Shown: positions 1-10,952 of the stretch, piece by piece | Layout of the letters: every line of letters starts with the position of its first letter | How positions within the stretch are numbered: position 1 is the stretch's first letter | Assembly: GCF_048771995.1 (NCBI RefSeq) | Contig: NC_133032.1 | Coordinates: forward strand, 16,620,501 to 16,684,500 | Reading direction: 5' to 3' | Source: Taeniopygia guttata | Lineage: Eukaryota > Chordata > Aves > Passeriformes > Estrildidae | DNA length: 64,000 bases | The notes under the pieces: model-generated | Seen by the model: only the letters and a program-made list of their open reading frames with translations | The model's database searches: none | Told to the model about the DNA's origin: nothing | Position numbers and translations under genes: made by a program

Positions 1-13
1 TGTTACATATGAG
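1..13 (+). CDS. possible 3' edge of an upstream MAP3K20 exon
   Basis: The first 13 bases end in GAG followed by GTAAGC, a good splice donor. Read so that the exon ends on a codon boundary, they give V-T-Y-E, which would join in phase 0 to the next recognised exon at 1038. Only four codons are visible, and a phase match alone has a one-in-three chance, so this is a suggestion only. Confidence 0.3.
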
Positions 14-1037
14 GTAAGCTCTAAGAAACAAATAAAATAGTTGATCCAAGACAAAACCTTCACAGGAGGTGTGGAAATAACATCCTTTGGCTTTGTTATA
101 TCCTATAATCAAGTTCTCAGCAGCCTGTAATTAGTTGTAAAATATAAAGTTCAGAGCTGAATGAAGTTGACAGAGACAGTGGCCTCAGACTGGTGCCTGG
201 GATGGCTCTTCTTCCCAAGGATGAAAGCTCCTTTTGCTTGAAGTGTAATGGTCAGTGTTGTTTGCATTATTTAAAGAGGCTGGTTTTTCTCTTTCCAATG
301 ATGTACTAATTAGGAGAGCAGAGAAGCAACAGAAGAGAAAAACCCCAGAAATCAGTAATAAGATAAAATAAAACCCAGAATACAATTTGATATGATAGAA
401 ATTAGCTTTGTAAAAAAAGTTTGCAGTTACTTACAATACTGATTTTATAAATACTAACTGTATGTCAGAAGAAGGTAAATAAATGAGATTCCAGCTCTGT
501 CCCGATCAAGCATTCAGGCAGTGATGGAGTGATGGGGAAATCCTGGACCTTGCTTGCCTTTCTCAGAAGTGAAGAAGTAGTTTTCTTTCAGGCTGAAGTT
601 TCTTGCAGGAGTCATAGGTCCTTAGCAGCAAACTGAGGCATACTCCAGGAAAATTTTGTTGGGGGTCCCCCTGCAAAAATACCTGCTTAGCCCTACCTCT
701 TTTAGCAGAAAGCAGTGCATACTTGATGCTCATCAATAGAACTAGTAAAATGTATTTTTGTGTTTTAGAGGAAGGCCTTCAGATCTTTCTTCCGCAGGGT
801 ACAAGGATTGAAGCAGTTATTCACTACCACATTTTTAGCATAATCACAAGTACCAGCCAAAATTATCTAGAGTCTAAAAATATTTGAGAACTAGCTAAGT
901 GGTTTTGCAAAACAGGCTCTATATTGAAACAACTGCTGCTGCCCAGGCAGTAGTGGAAGTTCCCTCACCAGGGAGCTTCGTGTATTGTGTGTTGTTTGTT
1001 GTTACATCCTCACACTTGTTGTGTCCTTCCTGGGCAG
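14..1037 (+). other. intron-like sequence upstream of a MAP3K20 exon
   Basis: AT-rich sequence with no coding segment that I can support on either strand. It ends in a polypyrimidine-rich acceptor (tccttcctgggcag) directly before the exon at 1038. Confidence 0.5.
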
Positions 1038-1188
1038 AGTGATGTTAGAGCTCCCAAAAGCACAAGGCACATCCAGGCTATCTGCTGGAGCAAGTTGAAA
1101 GCGCAGGATGAGGTTGAGGCAGTGCAGCTCTTGATACAGACCTCGCTCCCCAATTCGGAGGGGAATTCACGGAGCAGATCTGACTCAG
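1038..1188 (+). CDS. MAP3K20: MAP3K20 (ZAK alpha) penultimate coding exon
   Basis: The 151-nt exon is bounded by acceptor tgggcag and donor CAG|gtaagt and is open throughout in one frame. It begins S-D-V-R-A-P, continues through a helical, charged stretch (W-S-K-L-K-A-Q-D-E-V-E-A-V-Q) and ends in a Ser/Arg-rich tail (R-S-R-S-D-S). It ends one base into a Gly codon that the exon at 5475 completes (G|GC), so the two join without a break. In MAP3K20 alpha this falls in the C-terminal ribosome-sensing region that detects stalled or collided ribosomes and activates p38/JNK signalling. Identity rests on the joined C-terminus, the position just upstream of CDCA7 in the same orientation (as in human), and recognition of the tail. 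The kinase, leucine zipper and SAM domains lie outside the window. Confidence 0.75.
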
Positions 1189-4100
1189 GTAAGTCAACAC
1201 ATGTGAACTTTATTGCTGACATGGGCAGGGCATATATGGGGAGAACAGCAAAAAGTCAATGCACGTCAACCACCCAGCTTGGTGTCACCTGCAGGTGTGC
1301 TGAGGTGCACTCGATCCCTCTGTATGTCAGTGATGAAGACAATAAATAACACTGGTCCAGTATGGACCCCTCAGGGACACCACTTGTCACTGATGTACAC
1401 CAGGACTCTGAGCTGTTGACCTCTGGAAGGAGCCATTCAACCAATTCCTTATCCTAACAATCCACAGGTCAAATCCATCTCTATCCAATTTAGAGAGAAG
1501 GATGCTGGGGGGGATCATGTCAAAGGCTTTACAGAAGTCCAGATAAATTACATCTGTAGCTCTTCCCTTGTCCACTGATGTTAAGATGAGGAAGAATTTT
1601 GCCCCCCCAGTCCTCATCCTGCTGTCCATTGACTTGATAGGCGTGGGAAGAGAGGCTGACATTGAAGATTGGGATGAAGTCTTCTCCCCATCTTTTGTTA
1701 CCAGTTTTCCAGTGCTGTTTATCAGGGGGGCACACCTTCTTTGAACTTCTTATTTTGTTAACATAGCCAAAACCCTTCTTGTTATTCTTTACATCCCTTG
1801 CCAGGCTCAGTTTCAGCTTTGTTTTGCCCTTCCTCACTCCATCCCTATACAATGGAACTTCATGTCTATACTCTTCCCAGGCTACCTGTCCTTGTGGAGT
1901 AGAACCACATTCCACTTCTCGTGCATGTGCTTCTTTCCTCTTACTTTTACCAGCACTTCCCTACTCAGACACACCGGTTTCTCACCTTCTTTGCCCAGTT
2001 TCTTGCTCCTGGAGAGCTCTTGCACTCTATGGAAGACTTCCTTAAAGATCTGTCAGCTCTATTCCACTCCCTTGTCCCCAAGGGATCTTTTAACTATGTC
2101 CTGTTTTCCTAAAATTCATGAGCCTAACTACCTGACCCTTGTCCCTCAGGACTGCAAACTACCAAAAAAAGCATGATCATTGCAGCACACGCTGCCTCCA
2201 GTCTTGATGTCCCTGATTAACTTGCTTACATTGGTGGCCATCAGATCCATTTTTCCCCCAGGTAGAGCTGCCTGTTACCTGTCTCTGAAGGGAAAGGGGA
2301 TGCCTGTATGGTGCTATAGGAAGCAGGCTGGAGGAGTCCATGGTGATAAGCTCACACTCAGCTGGAGTGCTTTGGCCAGCTCTTCCCTGCCACCCTTAGC
2401 CACCCAGCACACAGCTTTGCACAGATGTGCTTGGATAAAGGGCACCTCCTGTTAGAGATGTCTGGGTGCTCTTGCAGGGGGACACACATACTGAGGCTGT
2501 AGCCTCATGCCTCATGTAGCCTCATGCCCACCGCATGTGGGGTGAAGTCCCTTGTGGATGATACACTGTTCTGACAAGTACAATACTGCCAGCCTGGCAG
2601 ACACAAGTGCTCCTGACATCCTGCTCTTCTCTGAGGAATTGTGGAAATCTTCCCACAGCATTCTTCTTCCACAGCTCAGCTTGCCCATTTGAGCCAGCCC
2701 TGGCTCATCATTGTCTGAGTTCTGGAATGGTGTTTGTTATGGCTTCTGGGGCTTAATTTGTTCAGTGAGATATGTTTAATAATGCAGTGGGCTCTACAAT
2801 GCAGTTTTCATTTCCTAATAAATTTATGCTGCTGACAGATTCGCACTCATCTCAGTTGACTCTAGCACAGCTCTGCCTTTAAGATCTGCTGTTGTTTTTT
2901 GAAAAGATGTTTGTTAGCCAAGCTGTTTTTCTCTTTGAGTTCACAGTAGGGCTGCAGAAATGTTTGGGTTGGGACACCTGAGGGGCAGTACAAGAGCTGG
3001 AACAAGATACCAGTGAGCAGAGGAGGAATTTCTCAATTTTGAACATTACTGGCAACTGTAGAAGAATGTCGCTGTGAATTGAGAGGTGCTGGGTTTGGAC
3101 TACAGACACATGGGTGTGCTTATTCCTAAACGTTTGTGATCCATTTGCAACACAATTACATTTTATAATGCAACTGAAACCCAGAGCTTGTAATAAAAGA
3201 TACATCTTTACTCCAGATGAGCTTTGCAGATGGAGGTTACCCTGGTTTTGGGGTGATGAGCCCTGCAGCCATACCAAGTGTGGTGTGTATCTTCACAGGT
3301 TGGCTCAGCCGCTGTAAACCGAAATGGTTGCTTTTTTTTCAGTGAGTGGTGGGAGAGCTTGTCTGTCCCTTTGGCACACTGGAGGAGTTACATGGAAGCA
3401 CTAATGTTTTGTCAGCAGCCAATTGAATAGGCACTGTTCAAAGGAGGTGGGTTACCAGCCAGCATGAAAGCTGTGCCTCAGCTCTAGCAAACCTTCTGGC
3501 CTGCCTTCTTTACCAGACCACCTATCCCAGTTTAAAAGACCACCAAATCCAAGCACAAAGGTAAGGGTAATACCTGTCTAATAGGCTAAAATAACTACCT
3601 CTGTGGGCTACCACACAGAGCACATAACTCAGTGTACAGTTGGTGGCTCAGAGACCGTGTGAGGGAGAAGCCCCCCAGACCATGAGAGGCATGAGAAGCC
3701 CCCATCTATTCCCAGCCCCACAGGGCACATCCTTGCTGGGAGATCCTTGCTGGGCACCTGGATCCTGGATGCTGCTGTTGGCTGTGAGCAAGGACTGAAG
3801 AGCTGAAGGAGCCCCTTGTTCAGGGAGATCAGCACTAGTCCCATAGCACATGTGATGGCCACCTGAGTGTTGATATCAAATGAAGACCCAAACTTGAGTC
3901 CTGAGCCTGCTGTTTCCAGGTCTTATGAGGTCTGTGATTTACATCCACAGCCTTGGTCAGAGGGAACAGGGGAATGGCAAGTATCTAGCAAGTACATTTT
4001 GGCATGCATGTTTCTTTTGAAACCATGACTTTCAAGGAGGTTAAGAAGCAGAGGAGGCAATTCCCATCTGTCTTTGTGTGAAAGAAGGTTCACCTCTAAG

Positions 4101-5474
4101 TGCAGGTGGAGCTATCTGCTGTGTCAGTGTCGTACACACTATGACAGGGAAGACAGTTTCCTTTTGACATACTTGACAATAAGTTGAAGTGATTTAAATC
4201 TCTTTGGATTCAAACAAAGTCTGGGGAAAAGAGGAGTGGAAGAGATCATCCGTTACATTTTAACAGGTGAAATCCTAATGAGGACAGAGCTGCTATCCAG
4301 CTCCCACAAAACACCCCACGGTCAATGAAGTGTTCCAGTGAGAGGCAGAGAGGGTTATGCTTTCTTGTTGGAATGATATTAGCAATCTTTAAGGACAAAT
4401 AATTCAAATCTCTCTAGAACAAAATTATTTTAGCTGCTCCCCATGGGTCTTTGGCCAGAGCTGTGGCCTCAGATAAGAGGAATTCCTGTTCTCTGCTCTA
4501 CCCACAAAGTAGCAAACCAGGCAGCCTTTGCAGTTCAAATGGAAAATTTACAGCTATTGTATTTGCTAAAGGCTTTCATGGAAACCACAGGACTGACTTT
4601 CAAAACCACTTCAGTGTGATCTCTGAAAGCTACAACTTTTGTTACGACCCCAGGGCTGTGACAGTAGGTGTAGAGGGAACTGTAATACCCTGAGTTGCTC
4701 ACAGTTAAGCACTGTCTCAGAGAGCCTGGCTGAAGCCGAATGCCTCACTGGCTTTTCCACATACAGAGTCAGTTTTCTGCATGAAGCTGGATGCAAAGTA
4801 GATTGAATCCTGAATTTGTAGTAGCAACAACAACTGAAGTAGCTCTGGTTTTTGTGGTGTGTAGCAGTTTGAAAAGAAATTGGAATCAGAGGAGGTGAAT
4901 GTGGCTGCTGCAGCTGGGATTTGCACTGGCTCTGCACTGCTTCCTCTCTGTGCTGGGCTGCGAACAGCACGATTGTGCCAGATGGGAGAGGTGCAGCTGG
5001 AAGGCAATGTTGCAGCTGTACTTGGTACCTGGGGGTGACCTCTGTGTCAGCTCCAGAGGTCTCCAGGCTCTTTGTAATGCAAGCTGTGGAGAAATCTCCT
5101 GAGGTTGCCAAGAGCATCACAGGGCATGTTTAAAATTAGGTTGGGTTCAAATGACCAGAAGGCACTTGGGGATGGGAACCACCCGAACAGCCAAGTGGAT
5201 GGCTCAGTAACTGTCTTCTAGTCTAAGCTCCATAATCTGCAGTAGCATCAGAAATATTTGTATCACTTGCTATTTTAAAAACCCAACATTATGTTCAAGC
5301 ATAACATCGAACATACTCAAATTTAGGACTATTTGCTGCAAGGCTGGGAGGGGAAGGGTGGTTTGAGGTTCTTCCAAGAGAAACCCTGGTACCTAACCTC
5401 ACACCTTAGGTAAACCTGGGAGCGGTTTTCCATCGATGCCCAGAGAGCTGACTCTGTTTGCGTTCCCTTGGCAG
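1189..5474 (+). other. MAP3K20: last MAP3K20 intron (4.3 kb)
   Basis: The intron runs from GTAAGT at 1189 to the acceptor cccttggcag ending at 5474. Apart from the antisense CR1 fragment in its first kilobase I found no coding or RNA feature. The ATG-initiated frames at 4.4-5.1 kb on both strands show no recognisable domain and no codon-usage signal. Confidence 0.7.
1250..2260 (-). mobile_element. CR1 LINE fragment, antisense, decayed
   Basis: Read on the minus strand, three parts of CR1 ORF2 appear in order. Near 2255-2165 is an endonuclease tail (M-D-L-M-A-T-N, then D-I-K-T-G-G-S and C-N-D-H). Near 1850-1750 is the linker (L-A-R-D-V-K-N-N-K-K-G-F). From about 1560 to 1260 is the reverse transcriptase (Y-L-D-F-C-K-A-F-D, then V-T-S-G-V-P-E-G-S). 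The pieces fall in different frames, so the copy is dead. The 5' UTR, the start of the endonuclease and the CR1 3' tail are not recognisable, and both ends are approximate. CR1 is the dominant LINE of birds and other sauropsids. Confidence 0.85.
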
Positions 5475-6142
5475 GCACTGACAGTCAGTGGATGCAGACC
5501 CTGCGCATGCAGCAGCTGGCAAAAGCCATTTCTCTGCAGCACGGCCACCCGCACAGCCCCACCACGGTCACGCAGTACCTGCCCTACCTGCGCAGCCAGG
5601 ACTCCTACGCCGCTGCCGTCAGGAGGACCCGCGCTCCCGTCGCTCAGCAGCTCACCTCCATCAGCCACTCGAGGAACTCCTCTCCCCTGTCACACAGTTT
5701 GATGAGAAACATTTCGAACCTGCACTTGAACTCAAAAGGCAGCAGCGCCTCCAGCACAGCCTCCGACACCCCTTCGGAGCGGGACAGGTCCGCCGGCAAG
5801 GGCAGGGCCGCCTCGCACGGCGCCGCGTCCCGCAGCTCCTCGGGCGGGCGGCGCAGCGGGGCCGGCTCCCCGCTGCCCCCGCGGCTCTCGGGCAGGCCCG
5901 GCCGGACTCCGCCCGCCGCCGCCCAGCACCGCAGGAACCCCCGCGGCCCTCCGCAGCCCTCGGCCATCCCCGGCATGCCCCCACAGGGGGACGGCGAGCC
6001 CAGGAGGGGCGAAGGGGACAGCAGAGCCAGCGAGGGCGGCTGGATAAAGGTGCAGCACGCAAGGAAACCCCACAGGCAGGCCGCCGGCAAGCCGGGGAAG
6101 GAGAGAGCCAGGGGGAGCTGGCGGGGCCGGAGGATGTTCTGA
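5475..6142 (+). CDS. MAP3K20: MAP3K20 (ZAK alpha) final coding exon with stop codon
   Basis: The exon starts after the acceptor at 5473-5474 with GC, completing the Gly codon begun at 1188, and reads T-D-S-Q-W-M-Q to a TGA at 6140-6142, about 222 residues. It is low-complexity, rich in Ser, Arg, Pro and Gly, and ends in a basic, aromatic-capped tail (R-G-S-W-R-G-R-R-M-F). In ZAK alpha the extreme C-terminus is a short basic ribosome-binding element next to the sensor region, and this tail fits that role. Codons are strongly GC-biased compared with the flanking introns, a common feature of terminal exons of bird genes. A TTG-initiated frame at 5468 is only the acceptor read through. The kinase end of the gene is outside the window. 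Confidence 0.82.
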
Positions 6143-6405
6143 GGGGAACTTGGCCCTTTATTTAACTGAACATCCAACCTAGAGAAGATATGCCTACTCC
6201 TATTTAATTTGCTGCACCGAAGCTGGTACCCGCCTGGCTGGGGCCTGCCAGCGGACAGGGAGAGCTGCCACCTTCCTCCCGTCACTGTCAGCACCAAGGA
6301 ATTTCATTTGGTTTTCTCTCCTCTGTTTGGCTGCTCGTGTTCTCAGCTGACTGGATATCCACTCATTTGCTTAATATTTCAAAAATAAAATCCCTAAGGC
6401 ACGGC
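6143..6405 (+). other. MAP3K20: MAP3K20 3' UTR (inferred)
   Basis: Non-coding sequence from the stop codon to about 16 bases past the first AATAAA. The length of about 260 bases is inferred from that signal. A longer UTR using later sites cannot be excluded. Confidence 0.6.
6384..6389 (+). terminator. polyadenylation signal AATAAA, MAP3K20
   Basis: This is the first canonical AATAAA after the MAP3K20 stop codon, 242 bases downstream, in an AT-rich context (tttcaaaaataaaatcc). Confidence 0.65.
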
Positions 6406-9303
6406 CAGGTGCCACAATGAAAGGCTCTCCATTTCATCCTTGGGAGAGTTGTGCTGTTACCTCTCTCCTCACCTCACTTTGCTTCTAGATGCTGAGTCCA
6501 GCTCCAAGCAGTGTCTTCTCACCCCTTCTCTAGTCTGCTTCTGCCAGGGCTATAGTAAGAGGTATGTATTTCAGCATAGTCTGAAAAAAGGGGCCACAAG
6601 GACATTTTTCTTCAGGTCCACTTTAGTAGCTTCACTTCTCCACTTTCAGCTTGCCATTCCTTCTCAGGAATTTCTTACTTTGTTCCTTATTAAAAGCCCC
6701 AGCATTAGCTACCCAACACCACTGAGCACACTCTGTCACGTATACAGTTGTCTTAATCAGAAGGAGAATCAAAAACTAGGCTTTATTCTTTTGGGGGAAA
6801 AAAATTAAAATAGAGTGAGAAGAAGGTATTGTCTTTATCATAGTTACAACTAACCCCACTGAGGTCTATGATAATATTTATTCCTGTGCAGCTGGTATTT
6901 TTTAATTGAATTTTTAAATGTGGCCAGACTGTGTCGCTTTTGTCTTTCAGTATTCAGGTAGTAAAGACAAGGTCAGCAAAGTTTCTGATTAATGTGGTCT
7001 TTAGCTCTGCGGAGAACAAAGACACAGCTTAGACTCAGTTGGCGTCAAAAAGTTTCTTTGTGGCCTTTTCACTCCAAGTTGATTTCACACAATTAAAAAG
7101 GAAAAAAAAATTTTAGGTTTCACAAGATGCAAGAGAGAAAAAAAGGAAGAAATAGATAAAGGAAGCTGAACCCAAAGCAATGCATGGTACCCTCTGAAAG
7201 CCAAGGAGCTGTAAATTAGAGACGCCTTTGAACAGGGTGCTGCACAGCACCCATCCCTTGCTGGCACACCAGGTGAGTGATGCTGGCAGAGCTGCTGGCA
7301 CACCGCCCGCTCAGGGTGAGGGGTATCACCATAGCCCTGTCCCTGGGCGTTCTAAAGGACATGTAAAGTCCCTGCTCTACACAAAGGCCACTCCTGTGGG
7401 CACATGCAGCTCTCCTTCCTCTGACTGCCACCAGCCCCAGTGAGGGCTGAGCCCTGGGGTGAGTTTCCAATACCCACCAGAGTGAACTGGTACTCATATT
7501 TCATGAATTCACGACAGGATCCACCAAAACCAGTGGAACATGACACATATGACACCAGGTGTCAGGAATTGCATCTCTGTCACTCAGGTGCCTTTTCCTC
7601 TGACAACAGTTAAGAGCAGAAAAAATAGAAGCCTTACTTTGAAGCGAATTCAGCTGCATGTGATGCCCTTTGGTAACAAAGTTTGCCATTTTCTTGTGGC
7701 TTCAAACTGGCTGAAAGCTAGTTAGTAACCCAGCTTCTAGCCCTGGTTTACCGAGCCTGACAACTATTTTGGGAGACATAGACAATCTAGCACTAGATGC
7801 TTATCTGTCACAAGCAGGGGACTGGGATTTTGTCTAGGTTGGGGATCCTTCCCTGACATTTCTTGCCATGACCAAAATGGGCTGGACGATACCAATTAAC
7901 AGTAACTGAGAGTAGTTGCTAGAAATGTGCTTGTGTTACTAAAATTTGGATATGCATCTCAGGAGTCACAGCTGGGCCTGCACAAATCTTAAGAAAGAAA
8001 TTGCAAGAGTTTGGAAAGGCACCTTTCTCTTCTAGGGTGATCAGGATGGCAGTGTAGTTGTACAAGGATGAGATAGTGTGGGCTGGTGGTGGCAATTCAA
8101 GATTTGTCAGCTGCCTGTGGTTGTTCATCAAGATGTCCAGCAGGATTCCTCTGCTGTTTGTAAGCTATTTAATGCCATGCCTAATTTTAATCTGCAATGT
8201 ACTGTTTGTCCACATCTGTTGTATTAAAGTATTCATTAGCATTTAAAGAAGGAGCGGATGGTATTGATCATGCCCATTAAAATTAAACAATCATGCATTA
8301 GTGACTGATTAGAAATCCTTTTGCTGTACCAGCATTGCTGGTTCAAGCAACAGTGAGTGAACTTGTAAAGAAAAAATTTAGCAAGATTTTGTTTTCTGTC
8401 TTGTTTTTTTATCACTTTTCATGTGGCTACTCCCTATCTTGATGATAATTCACTATAAATAAAAATGTGCTTACATTTTCACACGTAGCCCCAGTACTTT
8501 ACAAAGCTGAGCCTTTTTTTTTTCATGTTTTACTAACATACAGCTAGAAGACCATGCACAGCAATGTGTAAAATTAGACTGTCTTGGGCAATTACACCTC
8601 AGGAAATGCTCTTTGGAAAGGAGCCATGTTATGTTCACTTAGGGTTTTCTTACAAGTCTGTTAAAGGCAGGCATATTGAAGTACCAGTATGTCTAGATTT
8701 GCATACCAGGAGCTGGACACACTATCCTGCATCCACACACATATCCTTGGCAGTGCTGCAGCTGCTATACCCTCCCTCCATGGCTGACTCTGCAAGTGGC
8801 ACAAAATACCACTGCTGTAGAGCTGTCCCTTGGTTTCTTGGCTTTTCTTTCTCTTTGGCTTCATATCTCCATGCTTGGATGTTGATGTTTTCTTAATCCC
8901 CAAAAGGTACCTGCATTTTACTCTTCCAGGGTTTAAAATACTCTGACCTGTAAGAATCGAGCTCTGTTCATTCAGCAGCATTTTACTCTGGATCTTGTGG
9001 GAATCACAAGAGCTGCCCCACTCTCTCTGGATGCCAGACATCAGCAGGAAAGTTTCAGGGTGAGCAGCAGCATCTCTCCCCAGCAATTGGTTCTTGACCC
9101 TGCGTGTGGGTTGTGAGGGAGGAAGCAGTGCTCAGTTCAGACAGGAAGAGCAGGTTAACCTCAGCATCATGGTCCTTGGTTTCTGAAATTTTACGGGCTT
9201 TACCCTCACAGCTGATGTCTTCATAGCATGAGCAAAAAGACTTATTTCTTTTTCTGCCAAAAAGATATGTGGTTCCGTTTTTTTCAATGTGGTGGTTTTT
9301 TTG

Positions 9304-9306
<3 letters not shown>

Positions 9307-9344
<38 letters not shown>
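9307..9344. repeat. T38 homopolymer
   Basis: An uninterrupted run of 38 T. On the minus strand it could be a poly(A) tail, but no AATAAA-type signal precedes it in that direction and no flanking duplication is evident, so I call it a simple repeat. Its length is probably unreliable in any assembly. Confidence 0.9.
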
Positions 9345-9345
<1 letters not shown>

Positions 9346-10292
9346 TCTTTCCCATATACCTAAGGATGTCTTTAAAAAATAGGAAAGAACAACAGGAGGA
9401 TGGAGAGCAGTCACCACTGAGGGTAGTAATCATTCTTCTTCAGCTTGGTGGCCCAGAGCTGGGTCTGACCCTGTTGTATATTGGCTTCTTAAGCACACAG
9501 GTTTCCCCAGCAGCACTGGGGTACCTGCCACTGCCATCAGGACTGGCTGAAAGAGAAGAGTGTCCTGGGAACCTGCTCCAGAGAGGGAGTGACAGCCAGA
9601 CCAGCAGCTTTGTGTGGCACTGCATTCTCCAGGCACTTGTTCCCTGTGTCTTGCAGGTCAGAGATGTGCTGCTGTGCTGTGAACCAGCTGGCAATTCAAG
9701 CACCTGTGAGACCCTGCTCCTAAGCAGGGCAGCATGTGAATGTGAGACTTCCTTGAGCAAAAACACTGCCCAGGCCTGCAAACACAGGCTGCTTTTGTTT
9801 GCAAGCAGCCAGGGCAAGTCTCCGTTCAGCTGGAAGGGGAGAATGCCCATTTGTGCCTCCCCCAGCTGTGCCATGACTGAGGTAATGCCCCAGGAGAAGC
9901 TGCTTTCTTGCTGTGAAATGGGAAAGGGTGATTTTGGACATGGTTAACTTTTTAAAGAAAAAACTGGCTACTGCAGTTTTGCTCCATCTTATCTGCTCCC
10001 ATGGATTTTTTTTTCTAGCAGTTGGCCATGTATGACAGCATGCAGACCAGAATCTGGCAACTTGCTGAGCTGATTTATGGAGCAGAGGTTGCCTCACTGA
10101 GAACAACAGCCCCCAGCCATGGCACCCCTCACCTCTGTCCTGCTCTCTAGCTCAGCTGATGCTGCTCAGGATCACACCCCATGTATTTTAAGACTTTCTG
10201 TAATTTGCAGACTTGCTGCCAAGAACATTGGACTGTACATCATATATATGCAATTGATTTTTTGATTGTGCTAGAGAATGCACTCTGACATA

Positions 10293-10321
10293 GTAATAAT
10301 AATAATAATTATTATTATTAC
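10293..10321. repeat. (TAA)5(TTA)4 microsatellite with dyad symmetry
   Basis: A G, then five TAA units meet four TTA units, then a C, forming an almost perfect inverted repeat able to fold into an AT hairpin. It is probably an expanded trinucleotide tract, with no link to a gene. Confidence 0.85.
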
Positions 10322-10776
10322 TTTAGCCTAGGAAAGATGGGCAGTGACTTATAGAACTGTGGAAAAACCCCAAACTGAGAGACCTCCTGGCATCTCATGT
10401 CACTAAATGGAATCAAATAGCTGTGCTACCTCTGAAAATTACGTCTGACAGAATTATTTTCTGTATATTTGTGCACCATAGAAGGGTTTTTACATAATAT
10501 TCTTATCTAATGAATTGCCACGCTTAGCAGTTCAAGCCAGCTTGTTGCAAAAATTTAGAGGTTAGAGAGGAGAAGTCTATTAAGGCAATAACACTAATAA
10601 GGGTCTGCCAAGATCACGTTTAAGTGAATGTAAATACAGGGCATTTGAGATTAACAGCTCAGAGGACAGAGGAATGGCGCCGGCAGGCAGCGTCCTCCTG
10701 GGACAAAGGCGAGCTGGGGCTACAGCGTGCGGCCTTTCCCTGCGGCTCCCCGCAGCCCGGGCCGGAGCCTCCTCCC

Positions 10777-10952
10777 GGACACATCCAGGACACATCCAGG
10801 ACACCGCCCGGACACTGCCCGGACACATCCAGGACACCGCCCGGACACCTCCAGGACACCGCCCGGACACTTCCCGGACACATCCAGGACACTGCCCGGA
10901 CACTGCCCGGACACATCCAGGACACCGCCCGGACACCTCCAGGACACCGCCC
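10777..10952. repeat. 11-bp minisatellite, 16 units, 88-bp higher-order repeat
   Basis: Sixteen consecutive 11-bp units begin GGACAC and end in one of five tails: ATCCA (5 units), CGCCC (5), TGCCC (3), CTCCA (2) and TTCCC (1). Unit order shows a second period. Units 1-8 (10777-10864) and 9-16 (10865-10952) match except at units 1/9 and 3/11, about 85 of 88 bases. The last four units of each half are identical. The array sits in a small GC-rich island inside AT-rich DNA. Because 11 is not a multiple of 3 and no unit makes a stop, it is open in several frames on both strands. These are not genes. Confidence 0.95.

Larger units (their letters stand above)
6406..10676. other. intergenic DNA between MAP3K20 and CDCA7, left part
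   Basis: About 4.3 kb with no supported gene. It contains the T38 homopolymer at 9307 and the (TAA)/(TTA) element at 10293. A 239-codon plus-strand frame at 9228-9947 exists only because the poly-T reads as poly-Phe, and it has no domain. Confidence 0.6.

Noticed and set aside
9307-9344. Poly-T as the tail of a processed pseudogene
   Set aside because: No poly(A) signal or flanking duplication in the expected direction, and no recognisable gene body beyond it.
9228-9947. 239-codon plus-strand frame
   Set aside because: It begins in a poly-Phe run made by T38, and the rest has no recognisable domain or splice support.
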